Of a stretch of 10,860 bases of DNA, positions 6,201 to 10,860 are shown piece by piece. How positions within the stretch are numbered: the first letter of the stretch is position 1; each line of letters begins with the position of its first letter. The position numbers were made by a program, and so were the translations under genes. The stretch lies in assembly GCA_024643485.1 (NCBI GenBank), contig JAHEMU010000055.1, positions 1-10,860 on the forward strand, written 5' to 3'. The stretch comes from Cytophagales bacterium (lineage in GTDB: Bacteria > Bacteroidota > Bacteroidia > Cytophagales > Cyclobacteriaceae). The notes under the pieces are model-generated. The model was not told the origin of the DNA, did not search any database, and saw only the letters and a list, made by a program, of their open reading frames with translations.

Positions 6201-8190
6201 CATCCTATTAAATAAAGATGCCTATCTGAATTTCGCCAGCGGTGATGGTGCTTGCTTGGGTTGTTCCGAAAAATCAGTGGTTCACTTGTTCACAGCAACG
6301 ATTGAATCATTAATGCAACCACGAGTTAAAAAACATTTAGAATATCTCGATAATCTTATTTTAAAACTCGAGCAACGAGTACAATTGAAAGTTATGGGTG
6401 ATATTCATTTAAATGACCCGGAACTAATGACTAAGATAGTAGCGGAAACAAAAAATAGTGAATTAACAGCCGCTGCTATTACTAACCGAATTATTGAAGA
6501 GAAAGGAATAGAGCCAGTTGATCAAGTGTGGTTGAAAAACATATCCAAATTATTAACAGAGCTAAAACAACTTAAATGGAAATATACGGAAGGAACTACT
6601 GGAAAGGGACGTTCTTCCATGGGTATGACGAACTCTACCGGTTGTACCTCTGTTTGGGGAAGTACATATCCATTTAACCCTTATCCATTCCCTTGGGCGA
6701 ACCACTTATTCCAAGATTCCACTTCCATGGCAATGGGTATTTTTGAAGGACACATGGCAAAAATGGCCGATGGATTCAAACTTATTCGAAAAGCTGAATT
6801 GGAATTAAAAGGAGAATATAATGGGTCTGAACACGATGATTTCTTCACTTATTTCACTTGGGAACAATTTACAGACGAAGAATGGTTGTTATGTCCTCCA
6901 GTAGTTGCATTGGGTGGTGATGGTGCCATGTACGACATTGGTTTCCAAAATTTATCTAGAATGATGGCTTCTGGTAAACCAATTAAAGTGATTGTTGTGG
7001 ATACTCAAGTATATTCTAACACAGGTGGACAGGCGTGTACTTCTGGATTTATCGGACAAATTTCGGATATGGCCCAGTATGGAAAAGTGTGGAAAGGAAA
7101 GGCTGAACCTAGAAAAGAAATTGGTTTAATTGCAATGGCACATAGAAATACGTATGTGTTACAAGGATCATTAGCCAATACCAGTCATATGATTGAGGGG
7201 TTTATTGATGGTTTGATGGCAAAACGACCTGCTTTATTCAATTTATATACTACTTGTCAACCTGAACACGGTGTTGCCGATGACTTAGGAGCACATCAAG
7301 CTAAATTAGCTGTTGAATCTCGGGCATATCCAATGTTCAAATACAATCCGGCAAATGGTGTGAAAGCAAATGAGGCCTTTGATTTACAGGGCAATCCGGA
7401 TATTGACAAAATATGGCCGAGCTATAAGTTAAAATATATGGAAAATGGCAGGGAAAAAACCCTCGAAGTTGACATGACTTTTGCTGATTTCGCCATCACT
7501 GAAGCACGATTCAGAAAACATTTCAGAAAAGTACCTAGAGATAGCTGGAATGAAAATATGGTGATTCTTTCTGAATTCCTTGAAATGAGTAAAGAAGAAC
7601 GAGAAGGTAAATTCCCATTCATTTGGGCGGTGGATCGCAAACAGTTATTGAGCCGTGTTTTAGTGGCGAAACCAATTGTAGAATCGTGTGAAGAAAGACG
7701 TGATTTCTGGATCATGCTACGCGGATTAGCTGGTATTGAACCAGAGAAAGAAAAAGTGGAAGTGGTTGATATCGAAAGTAAAGTAAGAGCTGAAGTTGTA
7801 GGGAAAATTGCTCAAGGTCTTATGAAACTCGCAGGAGGTGACGGTTCCGGTATGGTAGATTTGGTACTAGGAGATGATGCTAAGTCATCCAACGGTTCAG
7901 AACTGGCAACTGAAAAAGTCAAAACTGAGTCAAATGGTTCAGCCATCTCACCTTGGTTAGAAACGGAAGAATGTACCTCTTGTGATGAATGTACTAAAAT
8001 CAATTCCAAAATATTCGCCTATAATAATGACAAAAAGGCGTTTATCAAGGATCCTGTAGGTGGGCCCTATCAAGACTTAGTTAAAGCGGCTGAAAAATGT
8101 ACAGCAAGGGTGATTCATCCAGGCACACCCTCCGACCCTTCAGAAAAGGATTTAGAAAAATGGGTTAAACGTGCTGAAAAGTATAATTAA
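3259..8190 (+). CDS. nifJ: Extended pyruvate:ferredoxin (flavodoxin) oxidoreductase with fused C-terminal ferredoxin-like domain
   Basis: It catalyses pyruvate + CoA to acetyl-CoA + CO2 + two low-potential electrons, in the cytoplasm. At 1643 aa from the ATG at 3259 (an in-frame GTG directly precedes it) it is far longer than usual PFORs (about 1170-1230). The PFOR domains are in order: I (about 1-270; YPITPST with T40, E73, R123), II (270-420), III/CoA-gamma (about 488-690), V with two [4Fe-4S] motifs (C787/790/793/797 and C921/924/927/931), and VI with TPP motif GDG 1220-1222 and N1254 in SNTGGQ. The proximal-cluster ligands are C999, C1002, C1129 and C1333. T40, E73 and R123 sit at a constant offset of 9 from the Desulfovibrio africanus residues T31, E64 and R114 as I recall them. 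Extra parts are helical inserts at about 800-915 and 1005-1115, and a C-terminal [4Fe-4S] motif C1572/C1575/C1578/C1614. The enzyme is probably oxygen-sensitive and appears intact. A different 2-oxoacid substrate cannot be excluded. Confidence 0.95.
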   Translation: MDNKKNKFKYPGTKVAMDGNTAAIMCERESSDAAGAYPITPSTQMGEYWAEEAAKGHLNISDKPLIFIEPEGEHAAAAVTAGLSMTGNRAANFSSGQGIAYMHESLYAAVGKRLTYILNIGARAMTKSTLNVHAGHDDYHAIDDTGFFQMFAKNAQHVADLNVISHRVAELALTPGAIAQDGFLTTHLIESLFIPERELIKEFLGRPDDIIKTPTPAQRIIYGETRRRIPLVWDVDNPLMAGIVQNQDSYMQSVAAQRPFFFDHIKELTDKSFEEYYELTGRKYERVMTYRADDAEYLILGQGSVVTSAEAVVDYLRETRKIKVGVVNLVMFRPFPDDLIAKILKGKKGVAVLERLDQPLATDAPIVREIRAVISKCLENGLSKKNVPYPGLTSYAPSDMPSIYSGSFGMGSRDLQAEGLIGTIENMLPTGKQKKHFYLSIDFIREKSFNPKQKLHQETIKDAYPHVQDLALHGSENPNLMPKGATTVRFHSVGGWGAITTGKNLAMTLFDLLGYDIKANPKYGSEKKGQPTTYYLAAAPEPIRMNCEFHFVDVVLSPDPNVFKHTNAISGLKKDGCFIIQSDKSKPEDVWADIPKQYQKLIVDNNINVFYIDGFKIAREEATDPELQLRMQGIAFQGAFFAVSPLKKNANLSEEELLKAIEDQLQHKFGGKGQRVVDDNMRVVRRGFEEVREIKVKVVSTETAKKINGEGLMPIPTLLKNTPKSKSNLSDIHRFWEQTGNFYLQGMGNDNLTDPFIGLSVMPAASSLFRDMTGIRFEHPEWVPNNCTACGNCYTVCPDTAIPGLVSSLSDVLDTVVKRVKKNYGKVEFLQKEIRNLEGSLRTLLNGPKTGATVNNLIQDVLDDRIEKNADKPGLIKELEWFRAELGDFQFALTRPYYDLHEKSEPNSGGLFSITVNPTTCKGCMECINVCEDDALRPIIQTEGTVARLRTDWDFWTDLPTTPQKYNRIDDLEEKIGPLETILLNKDAYLNFASGDGACLGCSEKSVVHLFTATIESLMQPRVKKHLEYLDNLILKLEQRVQLKVMGDIHLNDPELMTKIVAETKNSELTAAAITNRIIEEKGIEPVDQVWLKNISKLLTELKQLKWKYTEGTTGKGRSSMGMTNSTGCTSVWGSTYPFNPYPFPWANHLFQDSTSMAMGIFEGHMAKMADGFKLIRKAELELKGEYNGSEHDDFFTYFTWEQFTDEEWLLCPPVVALGGDGAMYDIGFQNLSRMMASGKPIKVIVVDTQVYSNTGGQACTSGFIGQISDMAQYGKVWKGKAEPRKEIGLIAMAHRNTYVLQGSLANTSHMIEGFIDGLMAKRPALFNLYTTCQPEHGVADDLGAHQAKLAVESRAYPMFKYNPANGVKANEAFDLQGNPDIDKIWPSYKLKYMENGREKTLEVDMTFADFAITEARFRKHFRKVPRDSWNENMVILSEFLEMSKEEREGKFPFIWAVDRKQLLSRVLVAKPIVESCEERRDFWIMLRGLAGIEPEKEKVEVVDIESKVRAEVVGKIAQGLMKLAGGDGSGMVDLVLGDDAKSSNGSELATEKVKTESNGSAISPWLETEECTSCDECTKINSKIFAYNNDKKAFIKDPVGGPYQDLVKAAEKCTARVIHPGTPSDPSEKDLEKWVKRAEKYN

Positions 8191-9538
8191 TAAAGTGTTA
8201 AATTTTAATAAAAATAGCTTTAAACACGGAATACATCCACCGGAGCACAAAGACGAAACTAACCAGCTTCCCATTCGACAGTTTCCCTTTGCTCCGGTGG
8301 TCATTCTGCCCATTAGTCAGCACATTGGTGCTCCTTCCGAAATAATTGTGCGTGAAGGAATGGAAGTATCACGTGGTCAATTACTTGCAAAAGCAAATGG
8401 TTATATGTCGGTACCTCTTCATTCACCCGTTTCCGGAATAGTCCGAAAAATAACAAATGTGCCTACAATTTCGGGCAAAATGACACAAGGTATTTTCGTG
8501 GAAGCTTTTCCATTCTCCACACAAGAAGTTCTAGAAGGCTCCCCTATTGATTTAGAAAATTCGACTCAAGAGGAAATTCTAAAAGGTATTCAAGATGCCG
8601 GTATCGTTGGGTTAGGTGGGGCGGCATTTCCAACACATGTAAAGTTGAAAGTGCCTGAAGGTAAACAATGTGAGTATTTGATTATCAATGGAATTGAATG
8701 TGAACCCTTCTTAACAACAGACCATCGTGTGATGTTGGAGCAGGCGGAAGATATTTTTATGGGAATTAGGTACCTTATTAGAGCTACACAGGCAAAAAAA
8801 GTAATTATTGGAATAGAAGCAAATAAACAAGATGCAGCAGATTTTCTAATATCTAAAAAGCCCGAAGATCTACAAGTTGAAATTAAAGTAGTCCCTGTAA
8901 AATATCCTCAAGGAGCTGAGAAAATGTTAATTACTTCGCTTCTAGGGAAAGAAGTGCCTTCTGGAGGATTACCAATTGACGTTCAATCTGTCGTAGTAAA
9001 CGTAGCGACAACAGCAGAAATTGGACGTTTATTACCACATGGAAGAGGCATTCAAGAGCGCGTTGTAACCATTACAGGACCAGCGGTAAAGAAAAAGGGG
9101 AATTATCTAATTCCAATTGGTACCCCCTTGCGATATGTCTTGGAAGAAGTAGGAGTTGAAGAAAATATCTCTGAAGTATATATGGGAGGCCCGATGATGG
9201 GTGTCGCTGTTTCAAATTTGGATATCTCGATTGTTAAAGGGACATCAGGAATTGTAGTTTTTACGGATAAAGAAGCTAAAAAGGAAGAAACAATATACCC
9301 TTGCATAAAATGTGGAGCTTGTGTCGACGCCTGTCCAATTCTTCTAAATCCTTCAAAATTAGGGATATTGGCTAAGTTTGAAGCGTATGACGAAATGGCT
9401 TCTAATCATCACTTAATGGATTGTTTCGAATGTGGATCATGCTCCTATGTATGTCCATCTAATATTCCATTGGTGCAATATTTTAGACTATCTAAAACAA
9501 TTGTTAGAAAAAGAAAAACTGACAAGCAATCAGCATAA
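8171..9538 (+). CDS. rnfC: Rnf electron transport complex subunit RnfC (NADH-dehydrogenase-like iron-sulfur flavoprotein)
   Basis: RnfC is the peripheral subunit of the Na+/H+-translocating ferredoxin:NAD+ oxidoreductase; it binds FMN, carries two [4Fe-4S] clusters and exchanges electrons with NAD(H). The 455-aa protein shows the N-terminal GIHPPEHK signature, a biotinyl-lipoyl-like region (about 55-95), the NuoF-like nucleotide/FMN loop GLGGAAFPTHVK (147-158), NGIECEP (173-179), an SLBB-like region, and cluster motifs C378/C381/C384/C388 and C418/C421/C424/C428, each ending CP. It lacks the long alanine-rich tail of gammaproteobacterial RnfC. The start chosen is GTG at 8171, inside the PFOR gene (20-base overlap), because the MLK... 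start resembles family N-termini. GTG at 8195, just after the PFOR stop, is the alternative. The overlap implies coupled translation with PFOR. No rnfB lies upstream. Confidence 0.95.
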   Translation: MLKSIINKVLNFNKNSFKHGIHPPEHKDETNQLPIRQFPFAPVVILPISQHIGAPSEIIVREGMEVSRGQLLAKANGYMSVPLHSPVSGIVRKITNVPTISGKMTQGIFVEAFPFSTQEVLEGSPIDLENSTQEEILKGIQDAGIVGLGGAAFPTHVKLKVPEGKQCEYLIINGIECEPFLTTDHRVMLEQAEDIFMGIRYLIRATQAKKVIIGIEANKQDAADFLISKKPEDLQVEIKVVPVKYPQGAEKMLITSLLGKEVPSGGLPIDVQSVVVNVATTAEIGRLLPHGRGIQERVVTITGPAVKKKGNYLIPIGTPLRYVLEEVGVEENISEVYMGGPMMGVAVSNLDISIVKGTSGIVVFTDKEAKKEETIYPCIKCGACVDACPILLNPSKLGILAKFEAYDEMASNHHLMDCFECGSCSYVCPSNIPLVQYFRLSKTIVRKRKTDKQSA

Positions 9539-9539
9539 T

Positions 9540-10559
9540 ATGTTAAATAAAACACTACATATCAGTACATCACCTCACTTAAAAAAAGGAGTTAGCACCA
9601 ATACTATCATGAAGAATGTAGTGTTAGCCCTCATGCCTGCAGTCTTATTTTCAATCTATTCATTTGGAATTAATGCATTATTAATAGTACTGACAGCAGT
9701 GATATCATGTGTGATTTCTGAACATATTCTTTGTTATATTTCAAGTAAAAAATCAACGATTTCTGATTGGAGTGCAGTTATTACAGGGGTTTTGTTAGGG
9801 TTAATTCTACCACCTGCCTTTCCTTTATGGATGGTGTTTTTTGGTGGAATGATTGCCATTGCATTAGGTAAATTTGTCTTTGGTGGACTTGGAAATAATG
9901 TTTTTAATCCTGCTTTGGTCGGAAGAGCTGTATTACAAGCAGCCTTTCCTGTTGCTATTACTACATGGTTTCCCAGCTTTTCCCCAACTCGATTTCAAGA
10001 GGTTTCTTCTTCTGTGCTTACTCTTCCCTTTATGGAACCTGTTTTCGATGGCATTTCTGGAGCTACTCCCCTTTCAGCGTTTAAATTCGATCACGTGTTT
10101 GCTTCAAATTTTGATTTGATTTTTGGAAACATACCAGGATCAACCGGCGAAACAAGTGCCATATTTATCGCTTTGGGTGGAATTTATCTAATATCTAGAA
10201 ATATGATGAATTGGAGAATACCCTTTACACTTTTGTTAACGGTATTTCTTTTTAGTGGAATATTATTCTTGATAAACGATCAATTATACCCACCTCCTAC
10301 TTTTATGTTATTTTCTGGCGGTTTGATGCTTGGTGCCTTTTTTATGGCTTCAGATATGGTCGGTTCACCCATTACTTCATTGGGAGTAATCATTTATAGT
10401 GTATTTATAGGAGTATTAGTGGTCATTATCAGAGTTTGGGGAGGATTACCAGAAGGTGTGATGTATGCTATTTTGTTAGCCAATGCATTAAGTCCGCAAA
10501 TTGATAAATTAGTTAAGACCCGAGTTTATGGAACGGTTAAAGAAAAAGTTAAATCATGA
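9540..10559 (+). CDS. rnfD: Rnf electron transport complex membrane subunit RnfD
   Basis: RnfD is a polytopic inner-membrane subunit carrying covalent FMN, homologous to NqrB, and is part of the ion-pumping electron path. The 339-aa protein starts at ATG 9540, one base after the rnfC stop. The frame is open further upstream (in-frame ATG at 9432), but that extension lies within rnfC and the family N-terminus (LHISTSPHLKKG) begins here. Visible family marks are about eight or more hydrophobic segments, GGLGNNVFNPALVGRA near 115-130, the flavinylation site SGAT with T176 as the predicted FMN-linked threonine, and the late membrane motif FFMASDMVGSP. The protein appears complete. FMN attachment would need an ApbE flavin transferase, which is not encoded in this window. 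The stop overlaps the rnfG start (ATGA). Confidence 0.95.
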   Translation: MLNKTLHISTSPHLKKGVSTNTIMKNVVLALMPAVLFSIYSFGINALLIVLTAVISCVISEHILCYISSKKSTISDWSAVITGVLLGLILPPAFPLWMVFFGGMIAIALGKFVFGGLGNNVFNPALVGRAVLQAAFPVAITTWFPSFSPTRFQEVSSSVLTLPFMEPVFDGISGATPLSAFKFDHVFASNFDLIFGNIPGSTGETSAIFIALGGIYLISRNMMNWRIPFTLLLTVFLFSGILFLINDQLYPPPTFMLFSGGLMLGAFFMASDMVGSPITSLGVIIYSVFIGVLVVIIRVWGGLPEGVMYAILLANALSPQIDKLVKTRVYGTVKEKVKS

Positions 10560-10860
10560 GCGAAGACACCACTAAATTGAAGAATCCAGATACCGGCAGT
10601 TTTAAAATGTTGCGCGCGATGGTTGGTATTGGAATTGTTTGTGCTCTTCTGATTGTACTTATGTACGAAGGTACGATGCCGCGAATAAAACAATTAAAAG
10701 CTGAAGCGCTAGAACAAGCTATTTTTAAAGTATTACCTGGCATATCATCAACGAAAGCTTTTCAGTTAAACTCAAATAACACGTTCAGTATCTTGGAAGG
10801 TGAAATAAAAGACCAACACTTGGTGTACGCAGGTTACGATGAAAATGGCACCTTTAAAGG
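10556..10860 (+). CDS. rnfG: Rnf electron transport complex subunit RnfG (3' truncated by window edge)
   Basis: The gene starts at ATG 10556, overlapping the rnfD stop by four bases (ATGA), and runs off the window after about 101 codons. The visible part has a polar cytoplasmic N-terminus (about 1-18), one membrane helix (about 21-37, MVGIGIVCALLIVLMY), and then the periplasmic segment with ALEQAIFKVLPG, typical of RnfG proteins. RnfG carries a second covalent FMN on a threonine of an S/T-G-A-T motif in its periplasmic domain (family knowledge); that motif would lie beyond the window. Position directly after rnfD matches the rnfC-D-G order seen in most Rnf operons, so rnfE and rnfA are expected next. 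The call is made on both sequence and context. Confidence 0.9.
   Translation, partial: MSEDTTKLKNPDTGSFKMLRAMVGIGIVCALLIVLMYEGTMPRIKQLKAEALEQAIFKVLPGISSTKAFQLNSNNTFSILEGEIKDQHLVYAGYDENGTFK

Noticed and set aside
5600..6650. Frameshift or assembly error as the source of the extra PFOR length
   Set aside because: The frame is continuous with normal codon use, and family motifs resume in frame on both sides of each insert, so true insertions are more likely.
7422..8009. Minus-strand open frames of 97 and 65 aa inside the PFOR gene
   Set aside because: They are antisense to a strongly conserved PFOR frame and have low-complexity, serine-rich translations with no family resemblance.
3259..8190. 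PFOR as a pyruvate:NADP+ oxidoreductase-type fusion
   Set aside because: The extra C-terminal part has a four-cysteine cluster motif and is far too short for a flavodoxin/P450-reductase module.
9103..9306. Minus-strand open frame of 67 aa inside rnfC
   Set aside because: It is antisense to conserved RnfC coding sequence and shows no family resemblance.
9432..9539. Upstream extension of rnfD to the ATG at 9432
   Set aside because: It lies within the rnfC cluster-binding region and the peptide is unlike RnfD N-termini; the ATG at 9540 fits the family and the 1-base operon spacing.
9874..10119. Plus-strand open frame of 81 aa inside rnfD
   Set aside because: It is an alternative-frame, leucine/phenylalanine-rich shadow of membrane-protein codons.
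10549..10743. Minus-strand open frame of 64 aa over the rnfD/rnfG junction
   Set aside because: It is antisense to the clearly recognisable RnfG start.

Overview
The window looks like a chromosomal segment of a Bacteroidota bacterium, probably from the Flavobacteriia/Cytophagia side. This is an inference from the AT-rich composition, the A-rich start regions without Shine-Dalgarno sequences, the style of the secreted protein, and family resemblances judged by eye. It cannot be narrowed further without a database search. No rRNA, tRNA, CRISPR array, insertion sequence or phage gene was seen.

Left part (1-3179). The window opens inside a gene whose visible part resembles the C-terminal end of an AAA+/STAND-type ATPase with a winged-helix tail. 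A 108-aa unknown protein overlaps it by one base. These two genes converge on an MscS-type mechanosensitive channel gene on the minus strand. A short AT-rich divergent intergenic region (1816-2034) follows, then a gene for a small secreted protein of unknown function (2035-2640). After a 176-base gap with a C/T-rich tract comes a small helical HEPN-like protein (2817-3179).

Right part (3259-10860). This is a tightly packed plus-strand operon: a very large pyruvate:ferredoxin oxidoreductase (PFOR, NifJ family, 1643 aa), then rnfC, rnfD and the start of rnfG, which runs off the window. The junctions are a 20-base overlap, a 1-base gap and an ATGA overlap, so the genes are almost certainly co-transcribed and translationally coupled. 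PFOR converts pyruvate and CoA to acetyl-CoA, CO2 and low-potential electrons. Rnf passes such electrons to NAD+ while pumping Na+ or H+. The operon therefore reads as a pyruvate-to-NADH energy-conserving module.

The most interesting point is the PFOR itself. It keeps the expected TPP, substrate and three-cluster ligands. It also carries about 78 extra residues between the two domain-V clusters, about 100 extra residues inside the proximal-cluster region, and a C-terminal single-[4Fe-4S] ferredoxin-like domain on a flexible linker. No rnfB gene precedes rnfC, and RnfB is the subunit that normally receives electrons from soluble ferredoxin. One hypothesis is that this PFOR, with its built-in ferredoxin, docks on RnfC or RnfB and feeds Rnf directly. 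A simpler alternative is that rnfB lies downstream of the window, as in the rnfCDGEAB order.
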